A stretch of DNA of 64,000 bases from Oceanobacter antarcticus (GCF_044962685.1 NZ_JBBKTX010000013.1:62001-126000), one strand, 5' to 3'; shown: positions 1 to 9,192, counted from the first letter of the stretch. The notes: a model not told the origin generated them from the letters alone. Numbers and translations are program-made.

Positions 1-747
1 CTGCACGGGCGATTCGGCGACGATGAAATGCGCGCCCTGAGCCAGTTTCTGCGGCGCTACCCCGATACCCTGCCCCAACGGCCCAAAGCCTTGCTGGTCA
101 TTTCTGCACACTGGGAAGCACCGGTTATCACCTTGGGAACGTCACCTCATCCCCCCATGCTGTATGACTATTACAATTTTCCACCCGAATCCTACGACAT
201 CCAGTGGCCAGCCCCCGGTTATCCACAGCTCGCCCCACGGGTTGCCGAATTGCTCCATAAAGCGGGCTTTGCCACCGATGCCGACGACCAGCGCGGTTAT
301 GATCACGGTACTTTTGTACCACTGAAAGTGATGTTTCCAGATGCGGACATTCCAGTGCTGCAAATGTCGATGCTGCGTAGCATGAACCCGGCCCAGCACA
401 TTCAAATTGGCCAGGCGTTGCAGCCCTTACGAGAGGAAGGGATTCTGATCATTGGCAGCGGCATGTCGTTCCACAATCTGCGTCAGCTGCGCACACCGGC
501 CTGCAAACAACTGTCCAAACCGTTTGACGAATGGCTGCAAGAAATCGCGCTGAAAACCCCTGAGGAACGAGAGCGCAAACTGTCAGACTGGGTCTCGGCA
601 CCCAACGCACGTCTGGTTCATCCGCGTGAAGAACACCTGATACCAATGATGGTGATTGCCGGAGCGGCGGGACAGGATCCTGGCCGTATTGTATTTAACG
701 GCCTGTTTGGCGGTGCCTGGGTATCCGGTATCGAATACAGCCAATAA
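1..747 (+). CDS. LigB/DODA-type extradiol dioxygenase, 5' end cut by the window
   Basis: The frame is open from base 1, and the codons before the first ATG at 28 (LHGRFGDDE) fit the family, so the gene starts upstream of the window. The protein resembles the class III extradiol dioxygenases of the YgiD/4,5-DOPA dioxygenase group, which open catechol-type rings with a metal bound by His residues. Visible marks are LVISAHWE, DHGTFVPL, GSGMSFHNLR and HPREEHLIPM, which carry the family's conserved histidines and acidic residues. The substrate cannot be read from sequence. It lies on the same strand as the Rieske cluster, but an OmpA gene and an IclR gene separate them, so a shared pathway is only a possibility. 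Confidence 0.85.
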   Translation: MHGRFGDDEMRALSQFLRRYPDTLPQRPKALLVISAHWEAPVITLGTSPHPPMLYDYYNFPPESYDIQWPAPGYPQLAPRVAELLHKAGFATDADDQRGYDHGTFVPLKVMFPDADIPVLQMSMLRSMNPAQHIQIGQALQPLREEGILIIGSGMSFHNLRQLRTPACKQLSKPFDEWLQEIALKTPEERERKLSDWVSAPNARLVHPREEHLIPMMVIAGAAGQDPGRIVFNGLFGGAWVSGIEYSQ

Positions 748-1396
748 TCCACACTTCTCTCCGGAACACCACGATCTATCGTGACGGCGAATGCCTTGCC
801 TGGCGAAATTCTTCCTCCTGACAGGCCGTGGTAATCATTGAGGGCGAACGGTTGTTAAGGGACACGGAAAGTCCATGTTAGCGGTAATCGAACATCCGGA
901 GACAAACGTCTTGGCTGCTCCCGACGACCAGCACACAATCAGTATATTGCGTTGTACTTTCCGGAAGCGCAGTCAGGAATCTCAATTTTCTCTGATGCAA
1001 ACAAACTCCTGTTGAATCTGAACAGATCGCTATTATAACGATCTTGATCTGCCAGATAGGCAACCTTACGACCGGAGAGGGAGAGAGGCTTGCTTTGCCA
1101 CCTGCCTTCATATCACCAGACAGCCCGGGTAAAAGAACCATCTTCGACATTTACTCGATATATTTCCTGCTGATCGCCGTCACTGCTTTCCAAACGAACG
1201 AGCAGGTCATCACCGAATATTCCGCCATCCTGAAAAAAGTTTCACATCATTGGAGTCTGACTCACTGTCAGGGTCACGCCAGAGTCATTAAGCACCGGAT
1301 TAAATAGATGTTCCCTAAACATTATTGCATGGGTGATTGAGTGAAAAACGGCATCGTCACATTTCCTTATTAGTTCCCAAACAGCCCCTGGAATAT
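748..1396. other. Intergenic stretch with no supported gene
   Basis: About 650 bases lie between the LigB-type gene and the terminator of the OmpA-like gene. Short open frames exist on both strands (for example 1044-1307 plus and 878-1150 minus), but none has a convincing ribosome binding site or a recognisable protein family. No tRNA, repeat array or insertion-sequence end was seen. It may be decayed coding sequence or a regulatory spacer. Confidence 0.5.
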
Positions 1397-1427
1397 AAAA
1401 AAAGCCGCCTGAATCAGGCGGCTTTTT
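1397..1427 (-). terminator. Rho-independent terminator of the OmpA-like lipoprotein gene
   Basis: GCCGCCTGA and its exact complement TCAGGCGGC are separated by a single A, giving a hairpin of at least 7 bp with a short loop. A run of A on the left and T on the right flank it, so it can act in both directions. It sits about 50 bases past the stop of the minus-strand lipoprotein gene. Confidence 0.85.
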
Positions 1428-1475
1428 GGTACGTCACAGCCAGTCACGGCAGTCATCACATACCGCCAGATACCA

Positions 1476-2141
1476 CTATTTTGTGATTGGCAGCAGTGTG
1501 ATCTCGACACGACGGTTCAACTCTTTGCCTGCCGCCGTGCTGTTTGTCGCAACCGGCTGACTCTCGCCAAAGCCGACCGCATCCAGACGCACGGAGTTAA
1601 TCCCCTGAGATTGCAGGTAATTGGAGACCGACCTGGCACGCTGTTCCGATAAGGCCTGATTAAAGCCTTCGGAGCCATCACTGTCAGTATGGCCAGACAC
1701 CACAACCAACGTTGAATCATATTCTTTCAGCACCACCACCACAGAATTCAGCACATCGTAAAAGTCGGATGCTATCGCCGCACGGCCAGAGGAGAAAGTG
1801 ATATTGCCCGGCATAATCAAGTTAATGTTGTCGCCAACCCGCTCAACACTGACACCCGACCCCCGCAATTGCTTACGCAATTTCGCTTCTTGAGCATCCA
1901 TGTAATACCCGATACTGCCACCGACCAGACCGCCACCAGCAGCAGCAGCCAGAATACGGCGATTACGGGTGCCGCTTTTTTCATCTTTGTTGGTCGCGTA
2001 CGCAACCACAGCGCCAACACTGGCACCAATACCCGCTCCTATCGCGGTTTTGGATGTTTTTTCTTCGCCAGTGTAGGCATCAAACGTGGTACAACCGCTG
2101 GTCAACATCATTATTGAAACAACTGCAGCAATCCTTTTCAT
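1476..2141 (-). CDS. OmpA-family outer-membrane lipoprotein, YiaD-like
   Basis: This 221-residue lipoprotein probably tethers the outer membrane to peptidoglycan. The start at 2141 gives a classic lipoprotein signal with lipobox LTSGC (Cys17). An AGGAG lies 12 bases upstream, so I prefer it to a longer frame beginning at 2195. After the Cys come a glycine-rich two-pass segment of the YMGG/Gly-zipper kind (roughly residues 32-85, ending GGSIGYYMD) and a C-terminal OmpA domain. That domain shows the peptidoglycan-binding motif GHTDSDGS...N..LS..RA..V and the ending NRRVEI. The overall layout matches E. coli YiaD. It is transcribed alone, with a strong terminator downstream. Confidence 0.9.
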   Translation of the reverse strand: MKRIAAVVSIMMLTSGCTTFDAYTGEEKTSKTAIGAGIGASVGAVVAYATNKDEKSGTRNRRILAAAAGGGLVGGSIGYYMDAQEAKLRKQLRGSGVSVERVGDNINLIMPGNITFSSGRAAIASDFYDVLNSVVVVLKEYDSTLVVVSGHTDSDGSEGFNQALSEQRARSVSNYLQSQGINSVRLDAVGFGESQPVATNSTAAGKELNRRVEITLLPITK

Positions 2142-2368
2142 ACTAACTCTAGCTCCTGAAAACATTAGCATTAAAAAACCAAAACAAGCCGCCATAGTAC
2201 GGCTTTGTGCTGCTTTTTATCACATTTTCAGCAGGCACTTCGGTAAGCAATACGCCGTTCGCCTGGCAAAGCCATCCTCCAGGCTGAGTCATCAACGCCA
2301 GACGGCTGATGCTCACCACAGGGCCTGCTGGATTATTGTGATTTCAGCATACCAATCAGCGGCTGTAC

Positions 2369-3136
2369 TCAGGCAAACACGGCGATCGACTCGGCGCATT
2401 CACGCAGCATCAGCACCCGCTCGAAGAGGGCATTGGTATCTTCAAAACGGGGGGTTGGGCCAACAATCCCCAGTGCCCCGACCAGCACCTGACCCGAGCG
2501 CATCACAGGTACTGCCAGCGATGTGACGCCCTGCTCAAATTCATTGCTCACCAGCGCATAACCGTTCATACGGGTCTTTTTCAGATCGGCACGCAGGTCA
2601 TCGACACGGGTTCTGGTGGCTTCCGTATAGGCCGTACGCGGAGCCTGCTGCAACAGCTGATCTTGTCTGTCGACGGGCGAAAACGCCACCAGCACACGAC
2701 CAATACCGGTCGCGTGTAATGGCAGCCGATAGCCGACGGTAAAGCCCTGGGTAATCATGCCCGGATCCCCCGGAGAATGGGCGACATAGATGGCTTCAAC
2801 CCCGTCCAGCATGGCGAATGAAATACTGTCGCCCAGCGTCTGCGAGTACGATCGTAAAATCGGCGTGACATGCTTGCCAATGTCCCGGCCTTGCAGAAAT
2901 TCGCCAGCCAATCCCAGAATTTTGGGCGTCAACTTGTACACCCGGTTATTGCACTCCAGATAACCCAAGTATTGCAGTGTCAGTACCAGCCTGCGCGCCA
3001 CCGTTCGGTTGAGCCCGGTCTTGGTCGCAATGTCGGGAATGGTCATTGCGCGATCGCGGCCATTAAACGCAGCCAGGACTTCCAGACCTTTCACAAAGGT
3101 CATCGAGATGTCTTTTTCATTGTAGTTTTCAAACAT
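2369..3136 (-). CDS. IclR-family transcriptional regulator
   Basis: This 255-residue protein has an N-terminal winged helix-turn-helix (about residues 12-75, with IPDIATKTGLNRTVARRLV as the recognition region). The IclR effector-binding domain follows (about 85-250, including LPLHATGIGRVLVA, where IclR proteins often have the AxGKA motif). It most resembles the PcaR/PobR branch, which controls aromatic catabolism. It is divergent from the TRAP-ferredoxin-Rieske genes. The shared 190-base spacer carries a perfect inverted repeat over the predicted promoter of those genes, so it is the likely local regulator. A second in-frame ATG at 3103 is a possible alternative start. Confidence 0.92.
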   Translation of the reverse strand: MFENYNEKDISMTFVKGLEVLAAFNGRDRAMTIPDIATKTGLNRTVARRLVLTLQYLGYLECNNRVYKLTPKILGLAGEFLQGRDIGKHVTPILRSYSQTLGDSISFAMLDGVEAIYVAHSPGDPGMITQGFTVGYRLPLHATGIGRVLVAFSPVDRQDQLLQQAPRTAYTEATRTRVDDLRADLKKTRMNGYALVSNEFEQGVTSLAVPVMRSGQVLVGALGIVGPTPRFEDTNALFERVLMLRECAESIAVFA

Positions 3137-3232
3137 ATTGAGTCACCCGTCCCAGGCTATCCCTCACTCACGCTGCTGGCTTCCGAGCGTTGCTGATTTG
3201 TTTTCTTTGTAATTCGATCATTTGGAAAGAAT

Positions 3233-3262
3233 TTGACTTGGCTCAAGACCAAGACCTATAAG
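3233..3262 (+). promoter_or_regulatory. Predicted sigma-70 promoter of the TRAP/Rieske operon
   Basis: TTGACT (3233-3238) and TATAAG (3257-3262) are separated by 18 bases and read toward the TRAP binding-protein gene. Each hexamer differs from consensus at one base. Transcription would start near 3269, inside the left arm of the inverted repeat. The placement is predicted from sequence only. Confidence 0.6.
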
Positions 3263-3310
3263 ATTTGATCGATATTCAAACATAGGTTCGATTATCGATC
3301 AAATCTTATA
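3257..3310. promoter_or_regulatory. Perfect 18-bp inverted repeat, probable IclR operator
   Basis: The left arm TATAAGATTTGATCGATA (3257-3274) is exactly repeated as its reverse complement at 3293-3310, with an 18-base spacer. The left arm begins on the predicted -10 box and the right arm ends 19 bases before the dctP ATG. A protein bound here would cover both promoter and start site. The position between an IclR gene and a catabolic operon makes it the natural operator, probably for repression. Confidence 0.75.
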
Positions 3311-3329
3311 AGCCGCCGTGGAGCCATTG

Positions 3330-4364
3330 ATGAAAGCCGTGAAAAAAAATCTGTCGAGATTTGCCCTGTCCAGCCTGCTGGTGATCAGTTCCGCCTCAAC
3401 CTTGGCTGCCGAAGCCAATCTGCGTTTTGCCCATTTCATGCCGAAAAACAGTTGGCAAAGCGAACGCATGTTCGACTCCTGGAAAAAAGCCGTCGAAGAA
3501 CAATCCGCTGGCCGTATTCAGGTCACGGTATTCCCGGCACAAACGCTCGGCAAGGCCCCTGCCGGATATGACAACGCCAAAAATGGCATTGCCGATATTG
3601 CCTGGACAGTTCAGGGCTATACCGCCGGTCGCTTCCCGCTCAGCCAGATTATGGAATTGCCGGGCCTGTTCAAAACCGGGGCGGTTGGTTCCTGTGCTTT
3701 CCAAAAACTGTATGACAGTGGCGTACTCGACAAGGAATACGAAGAAACCAAGGTGTTGTACGTCCACACCCACAGCCCCGGCCACCTGCACACCAAAGAT
3801 CAGGTTGTGACCTCACTGGAGGATCTGAAGGGCCTGAAAATTCGCCGCCCAACCGATCTGATTGGCGAGCTGATTTCCGAGCTGGGTGCCGAGCCGGTCG
3901 GTATGCCGGCACCCTCGATTTATCAGAGCATGCAGCGTGGCGTAATCGACGGCTACATGTTGCCCTGGTCTGCGGTCAACAGCTTTCGGGCGTATGAAGT
4001 TTCCAAGCAACACCTCGACTTCGGTTTCTACTCTCTGGCCTTTGTCACCACCATGAACAAACGCGCTTACGACAAACTGCCCGCCGACCTGAAGAAAGTG
4101 ATCGACAACAATTCCGGCATGGACTGGGCAGTTAACGCCGGTCAGGGTTATGACGATGCAGATATTGTTGGTCTCGCCAAGATCAAGGAAGAAGGCGGCA
4201 CTATTAACGAACTCTCTGCCGAAGAACGCGCCCAGTGGCAAACCATTGCCGATGGCGTCACGAAGAAGTACATCGCCAAGCTGGACAGTGAAGGCCTGCC
4301 CGGTACGACGACCTACCATAGTGTGAAAGGCTATATCGGCGAGTGTGAAACCGAGCTGAATTAA
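3330..4364 (+). CDS. TRAP transporter substrate-binding protein, DctP family
   Basis: This periplasmic binding protein (344 residues) delivers an organic acid to the TRAP permease. The ATG at 3330 is chosen over a GTG at 3318 because GGAG sits 6 bases upstream and a normal Sec signal peptide results (about residues 1-27, ending in LAA). The mature part has the DctP fold marks: FAHFMPKNSWQ at the start and the GLKIRRP segment, whose conserved arginine usually salt-bridges the substrate carboxylate. The substrate is therefore probably a carboxylate. It is the first gene of the run that continues into the Rieske oxygenase genes. Confidence 0.93.
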   Translation: MKAVKKNLSRFALSSLLVISSASTLAAEANLRFAHFMPKNSWQSERMFDSWKKAVEEQSAGRIQVTVFPAQTLGKAPAGYDNAKNGIADIAWTVQGYTAGRFPLSQIMELPGLFKTGAVGSCAFQKLYDSGVLDKEYEETKVLYVHTHSPGHLHTKDQVVTSLEDLKGLKIRRPTDLIGELISELGAEPVGMPAPSIYQSMQRGVIDGYMLPWSAVNSFRAYEVSKQHLDFGFYSLAFVTTMNKRAYDKLPADLKKVIDNNSGMDWAVNAGQGYDDADIVGLAKIKEEGGTINELSAEERAQWQTIADGVTKKYIAKLDSEGLPGTTTYHSVKGYIGECETELN

Positions 4365-4388
4365 AGCCGTTGAGCAGGGAGAAATAAC

Positions 4389-4877
4389 GTGGAAGCAGTG
4401 ATCCGATTTTTCGACAAAGTGGCCTTCGTCGCCCTGGTGTGCATGCTGTTTGTGGTAGTTGCCAGTGTCCTTGGACGGCTGGTGTTCGATCTCAGTGGTG
4501 GTGAACTGCAATGGGTCATACCCGGCTCGGTCGAGCTGGCCAGTTACTCCCTGCTCATGATGGTATTTGCCTCGCTGCCGCGTGCAGCGACTCACGGACT
4601 GGTGAGCGTCGAGCTGTTGATCGACAAATTTCCCGACTGCGTCAAACGCGGACTTGAGCGTGTCTGGCACCTGCTACTGGCGGCTTTCGCCGCCGTTGTT
4701 GGCTGGCTGTTTTTCGGCACCATGGAGGAAATGATCGATCGCGGCGATCGCTCCCAGGATTTGGGCATTCCGCTGTACCTGTTTTATGGCGCCCTGGCGG
4801 TATGTTGCGGTGCCATTGTGCTTACCGGACTCTGGCTCGCGCTGCGCCCGCAACGCCCTGTTTCCCATCACGACTAA
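4389..4877 (+). CDS. TRAP transporter small permease, DctQ family
   Basis: This 162-residue inner-membrane protein has four predicted helices (roughly residues 12-35, 48-68, 92-112 and 130-152), the usual size and layout of DctQ subunits. The small subunit supports the DctM channel subunit and docking of the binding protein. It starts 24 bases after dctP and ends 15 bases before dctM, in the normal order P-Q-M. I see no fusion of Q and M. Confidence 0.9.
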   Translation: MEAVIRFFDKVAFVALVCMLFVVVASVLGRLVFDLSGGELQWVIPGSVELASYSLLMMVFASLPRAATHGLVSVELLIDKFPDCVKRGLERVWHLLLAAFAAVVGWLFFGTMEEMIDRGDRSQDLGIPLYLFYGALAVCCGAIVLTGLWLALRPQRPVSHHD

Positions 4878-4892
4878 CCGGAAGGTAATACG

Positions 4893-6191
4893 ATGGATCC
4901 TCTTGTAATTGGTCTGGCTGGCATGGTGGTCATTCTGCTATTGCTGGCATTGGGCTGCCCGGTCGGGCTGGCGATGATTCTGGTCGGGGCGTCAGGGTTC
5001 GCACTGATTGTCGGGGTTGAACCCGCCTTAAACGTACTGGAAACGGCCGCGTTTGAAACCGCGTCTAACTACTCGTTTACTCTTATCCCCTTGTTCCTGC
5101 TGATGGGCAGCCTGGCCGCCCGCGCCGGGTTTTCCAAAGATCTGTTTGAGTCCGCCCGCTATTTCACCAAAGGCTGGAACGGCAGCCTGGCCTTGGCGGC
5201 CGTCAGTGGCAGTGCGGCGTTCTCGGCCATTTCCGGTTCATCGCTGGCGACCGCCTCGACCATGACTCGGGTGGCCTACCCGGAAATGATGAAACAGGGT
5301 TATCACCCTCGCCTGGCGGCTGGATCGCTGGCCGCCGGTGGCACGCTGGGCATCATGATTCCGCCGTCGGTCGCGCTGTTGCTGTACGCGCTGATTACCG
5401 AACAATCGGTCGGCGATATGTTTCTGGCCGGATTCCTGCCGGGCTTGCTGGCTTATGCGCTTTATCTGGCTACCGTCACCGTGATGGTGCGGAAATGGAA
5501 ACCCTCCGGTGAACAAGCACCCGACGAGAACAGTTCACTACGTAAAGCCTTGCTGCAATTTGCGCCGGTAGGATTGTTATTTGGTCTGGTGATGGGCGGT
5601 TTGTACGGCGGTTTGTTTTCCCCCACCGAAGCCGGTGGTGTTGGTGCCGGATTAGCATTGGTGTTCGCCCTGTTTCGCGGCTTGGGCTGGGATGATTTCC
5701 GCGAGGCCGTTACCGAAGCCGTGGCCGTCACATCAACCATCTTTGTGATTCTGATTGGTGCGGAGGTGTTTGGTTTTCTGTTGTCGGTCAGCCAGGTGTC
5801 GTTCGCCATGGTCGATATGATTGACGCCTACCAGCTGTCGCCCTGGATGGTGATGGCACTGATTGTCGGTTTCTACATTGTCATGGGCTGCTTCCTCGAA
5901 AGCCTGGCCATGATCCTGCTGACCGTCCCCATCTTCTACCCAGTAATTGTTGCCAGCGGCTTCGACCCGATCTGGTTCGGCATTATTGCCGTCGTCACGG
6001 TAGAAACCGGTCTGATTTCTCCACCCGTGGGCATGAACCTGTTTGTGGTACAGGGGGCGACCAAAAACCTCCATATCAACGATGTCATGGTCGGGGTCAT
6101 TCCCTTCGTCCTGGCCGATTTTGTGCGGCTGGCCATTTTGATGGCTTTTCCCGCTATTTCACTTTTTTTACCCGAGCTGCTGGGCAACTGA
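4893..6191 (+). CDS. TRAP transporter large permease, DctM family
   Basis: This 432-residue multi-pass inner-membrane protein is the usual length for DctM, the subunit that moves the substrate with sodium ions. Family marks include the N-terminal pair of helices with LGCPVGLAMI, the segment SGSAAFSAISGSSLATAST, and GTLGIMIPPSV, which matches the conserved TRAP signature. It completes the transporter for the operon. The next gene is a ferredoxin, which suggests the imported compound is the substrate of the oxygenase system. Confidence 0.94.
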   Translation: MDPLVIGLAGMVVILLLLALGCPVGLAMILVGASGFALIVGVEPALNVLETAAFETASNYSFTLIPLFLLMGSLAARAGFSKDLFESARYFTKGWNGSLALAAVSGSAAFSAISGSSLATASTMTRVAYPEMMKQGYHPRLAAGSLAAGGTLGIMIPPSVALLLYALITEQSVGDMFLAGFLPGLLAYALYLATVTVMVRKWKPSGEQAPDENSSLRKALLQFAPVGLLFGLVMGGLYGGLFSPTEAGGVGAGLALVFALFRGLGWDDFREAVTEAVAVTSTIFVILIGAEVFGFLLSVSQVSFAMVDMIDAYQLSPWMVMALIVGFYIVMGCFLESLAMILLTVPIFYPVIVASGFDPIWFGIIAVVTVETGLISPPVGMNLFVVQGATKNLHINDVMVGVIPFVLADFVRLAILMAFPAISLFLPELLGN

Positions 6192-6218
6192 CACGCCGTT
6201 TTCACAGGGGATAACACT

Positions 6219-6554
6219 ATGAGCAACATAACGATCAACATCGGTTTCAAACTCCCGGACGGCGACATCCAGCACATTGACGCGCCCCTGGGCCAGAGCA
6301 TCATGCAGGCCGCTATTGTTAACAATATTGACGGTATCGAAGCGGAGTGTGGCGGCAGCTGTATGTGTGCCACCTGTCACCTGTATGTACCCGACAGCCT
6401 GCTGAACAGCCTGATGCCAGCCAACGATGAAGAAGCGGAAATGCTGGAAGAAACCGCCGCCGAGCGGCGGCCAAGCAGCCGTCTGGGCTGCCAACTGCTG
6501 GTCACCGACGCCATGGCGGGGCATATCTTCGAATTGCCGGAATGCCAGTCATGA
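6219..6554 (+). CDS. [2Fe-2S] ferredoxin, putidaredoxin/adrenodoxin type
   Basis: This 111-residue plant/vertebrate-type ferredoxin would carry electrons to the Rieske oxygenase. Cluster ligands are Cys44, Cys50, Cys53 and Cys91 (C-x5-C-x2-C-x37-C, as in putidaredoxin). An extra cysteine, Cys48, sits inside the loop where putidaredoxin has Ala. The start follows AGGGG 12-16 bases upstream. It overlaps the reductase reading frame downstream, which implies translational coupling. Confidence 0.93.
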   Translation: MSNITINIGFKLPDGDIQHIDAPLGQSIMQAAIVNNIDGIEAECGGSCMCATCHLYVPDSLLNSLMPANDEEAEMLEETAAERRPSSRLGCQLLVTDAMAGHIFELPECQS

Positions 6555-7831
6555 CTTCCGTCTCACGGCCGCCAGCCAACCGACGACAGGCCGCAGAGAC
6601 AGGCACCGTGATTATTGGTGCCTCCCATGCCGGGGTACAGGTCGCGGCCTCATTACGAGACCAGGGCTACCGCTTACCGATTACCCTGCTGGAAGCCGGA
6701 GCACACCTGCCGTACCAACGCCCACCGCTGTCGAAGACATACCTGAAAGACGGTCTCGACAACAGCCAGCTGGCGTTACGGGGCGCTGCCTTCTATCAAC
6801 AGAAACACATCACTTTGCTGTGTAACCACCGGGTCAGTCAGATTGACCGCGCCAACCAATTCATAACCGCACAGCATGGCAGTCGCCGCGTCACCTTCGA
6901 CTACGACCGGCTGGTGATCGCCACCGGTGCTGCAGCCCGCCAACTGCCGCTGGCGTCCGGAGTAACAGGCGTCAGGGTGCTGCGAGGCATGGACGATGCC
7001 ATCGCCCTTAAAGCCGATTTCGATAACGCTCAAACCGTCGTCATCATCGGCGCCGGATTTATTGGTCTGGAAGTCGCGTCAACGGCCGTCACACTGGGTA
7101 AGCAGGTGACCGTTGTCGAACACGGCGGTCGTATTCTGCAACGCCTGTTGCCCTCACAGCTGTCCGCGTTTCTGCTACAGATTCACCAGCACAACGGCGT
7201 CAATTTTTGCTTCAACACGGCGGTTGAGGCTCTCGCTCCTGCCGACAGCGGCCAGACCCATCTGCGGCTGAGTAATGGCCAAACACTCAGTGCCGACCTG
7301 GTTGTCGTCGGTATTGGTGCCACCATCAATGACCAGCTCGCGCAAGCGGCAGGAATCGTCTGTGACAACGGTATTCTGGTCGATCTGAACGGCCAAACCT
7401 CAGATCCGGCGGTGTACGCCTGCGGTGACTGCACCACCACTATTGCCCCAGACCCAACAGAGAGCCAGCGTCACCCGCCAAGCCATATCGAATCGATACA
7501 AAACGCCGTAGACCAAGCCAAAACCGTCGCCGCCGTCATTACCGGCCAACCGGCTCCCGCACGTGTCGCACCCTGGTTCTGGTCAGACCAGCAAGGCATC
7601 AAGCTGCAAATGGTCGGCACAGCACTGGATTACGACGACCTGATTGTTCGTGGCGAGCTGGAGACCGGCAAATTCTCGCTGCTGTATTACCAGCACAACC
7701 GCTTGTGCCGGGTGGATTCAGTGAATTCACCCGCCGACCACCTTGCGGCGCGCAAGCTGGTCAGCCAACGCTACCCATTGCCCAAAGATGCTGCCGCCGA
7801 CACCACGGTGCGTCTGAAAAGCTTTACCTAA
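6542..7831 (+). CDS. FAD-dependent NAD(P)H-ferredoxin reductase, putidaredoxin reductase type
   Basis: This 429-residue glutathione-reductase-fold flavoprotein passes electrons from NAD(P)H to the neighbouring ferredoxin. An FAD-binding loop GASHAG lies near residues 26-31, PYQRPPLSK near 60 is typical of the BphA4/PdR group, and a second Rossmann motif GAGFIGLE near 170 binds NAD(P)H. The FAD-closing YACGD follows near 292. The frame opens at 6542, 13 bases inside the ferredoxin gene; an ATG at 6551 is an equally plausible start. Confidence 0.92.
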   Translation: MPVMTSVSRPPANRRQAAETGTVIIGASHAGVQVAASLRDQGYRLPITLLEAGAHLPYQRPPLSKTYLKDGLDNSQLALRGAAFYQQKHITLLCNHRVSQIDRANQFITAQHGSRRVTFDYDRLVIATGAAARQLPLASGVTGVRVLRGMDDAIALKADFDNAQTVVIIGAGFIGLEVASTAVTLGKQVTVVEHGGRILQRLLPSQLSAFLLQIHQHNGVNFCFNTAVEALAPADSGQTHLRLSNGQTLSADLVVVGIGATINDQLAQAAGIVCDNGILVDLNGQTSDPAVYACGDCTTTIAPDPTESQRHPPSHIESIQNAVDQAKTVAAVITGQPAPARVAPWFWSDQQGIKLQMVGTALDYDDLIVRGELETGKFSLLYYQHNRLCRVDSVNSPADHLAARKLVSQRYPLPKDAAADTTVRLKSFT

Positions 7832-7869
7832 TTCGCTGATGACTGCCTGACAGCAGGAGATACTTACTA

Positions 7870-9192
7870 ATGATGAGCCAGGAAAAAAACGACGAACTCA
7901 GCCTTGTAAAGGCATCCGACCCGGCGGGCAAACTGTTGCGCCAATACTGGATGCCTGCCGCCTTGTCGGAAGAACTGGAAAGCGATCGCCCGGTGGTGCC
8001 GGTCAACCTGTTGGGCGAAGAACTGGCGCTCTTCCGCAACGAAAACAACGAGCTGGTGCTGATGGATCGTCATTGCCCGCACCGGGGTGCCGACATGTGT
8101 TTTGGCCGCAAAGAAGACGGCGGTATTCGCTGCCCATTCCATGGCTGGAAGTTCGACTCCAGCGGCCAATGCCTGGATCAGCCAGCCGAGCCGGAAGGCT
8201 CAAAATTCCACGAAAAAATCCGTATCAACACCTACCCGTTGCACGAAGTGAACGGCATTATTTTCGCCTTTATGGGCAGCGGAGAGCCACCCGCCTTCCC
8301 GGACTTCGACTGCTTCAAGGCACCGGACAGCCATGTCTTTGCCTTTAAAGGCCTGTGGGAATGCAACTGGCTGCAAGCGCTGGAAGTCGGTATCGATCCG
8401 GCCCACGCCTCGTTCCTGCACCGCTTTCTGCTGGACGAAGACCCTGAAGACAGCTACGGCAAGCAGTTCCGCGATACCGCCGCCGATACCAACATCCCCA
8501 TGACCCAGGTATTACGCGAGTTTGATCGCCCCGATATTATCGTCAAGGACACCGACTACGGCCTGCGCATCATCGCCCTGCGCGACCTGCAAAACGGCAC
8601 CAGCCATGTACGCCTGACCAACCAGGTTTTCCCTTGCGCCATTACGATTCCGATGTCGAACGAAATGACCATCACCCAATGGCACGTCCCTATCGACGAC
8701 GAAAACTGCTACTGGTTCTCGATGTTCACCAGCTTCGGCAAACCAGTCGACAAAGCCACCATGCGTGCACAACGACTGCTGGAACACACCCTGCCCGACT
8801 ACGCCCCGATCCGTAACAAACGCAACCACTATGGTTATAACCGGGAAGAACAGGAAACCCTGACCTGGACCGGCATGGGACTGGATATCAACGTCCACGA
8901 CCAGTGGGCGTGTGAATCCATGGGCAAGATTCAGGATCGCACCAACGAACATCTGGGCACCACCGACAAAGCCATCATCCAGCATCGGCGCAAACTGCGT
9001 AAGGCCATCAAGATTGTCAGCGAAGGCGGCGACCTGAGCGAGTTGCCACTGCAAGTTAACGCGGCCCAGGCACGCGACATCAAAGGCCCTGTCGCCATTG
9101 ACGCCATCGCCCCGACCCAGGACTGGGAAACCGTATGGCGAACCAGTGACCAGCAGCGCCGTGCCGCCTGCGACTGGGATGCTGAACGGTAA
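7870..9192 (+). CDS. Rieske non-haem iron oxygenase, alpha subunit, phthalate-dioxygenase-like
   Basis: This 440-residue terminal oxygenase has an N-terminal Rieske domain with Cys69, His71, Cys88 and His91 (CxH-x16-CxxH). The catalytic domain carries the iron site Asp176, His179 and His184 (D-x2-H-x4-H), with Asp176 as the electron bridge to the neighbouring subunit. Length and the text around LEVGIDPAHASFLH place it with phthalate 4,5-dioxygenase-like, alpha-only enzymes. No beta-subunit gene is near. Its ferredoxin and reductase are encoded just upstream (38-base gap, AGGAG before the ATG). The substrate is unknown; the ring may be hydroxylated or an O- or N-alkyl group removed. Confidence 0.93.
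   Translation: MMSQEKNDELSLVKASDPAGKLLRQYWMPAALSEELESDRPVVPVNLLGEELALFRNENNELVLMDRHCPHRGADMCFGRKEDGGIRCPFHGWKFDSSGQCLDQPAEPEGSKFHEKIRINTYPLHEVNGIIFAFMGSGEPPAFPDFDCFKAPDSHVFAFKGLWECNWLQALEVGIDPAHASFLHRFLLDEDPEDSYGKQFRDTAADTNIPMTQVLREFDRPDIIVKDTDYGLRIIALRDLQNGTSHVRLTNQVFPCAITIPMSNEMTITQWHVPIDDENCYWFSMFTSFGKPVDKATMRAQRLLEHTLPDYAPIRNKRNHYGYNREEQETLTWTGMGLDINVHDQWACESMGKIQDRTNEHLGTTDKAIIQHRRKLRKAIKIVSEGGDLSELPLQVNAAQARDIKGPVAIDAIAPTQDWETVWRTSDQQRRAACDWDAER

Noticed and set aside
1044..1307. Open frame of 87 codons in the 748-1475 gap
   Set aside because: No family match, no ribosome binding site, and a competing frame on the other strand; likely chance.
3813..4670. 285-codon minus-strand frame opposite the TRAP genes
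   Set aside because: It overlaps two well-supported TRAP genes and shows no family features.
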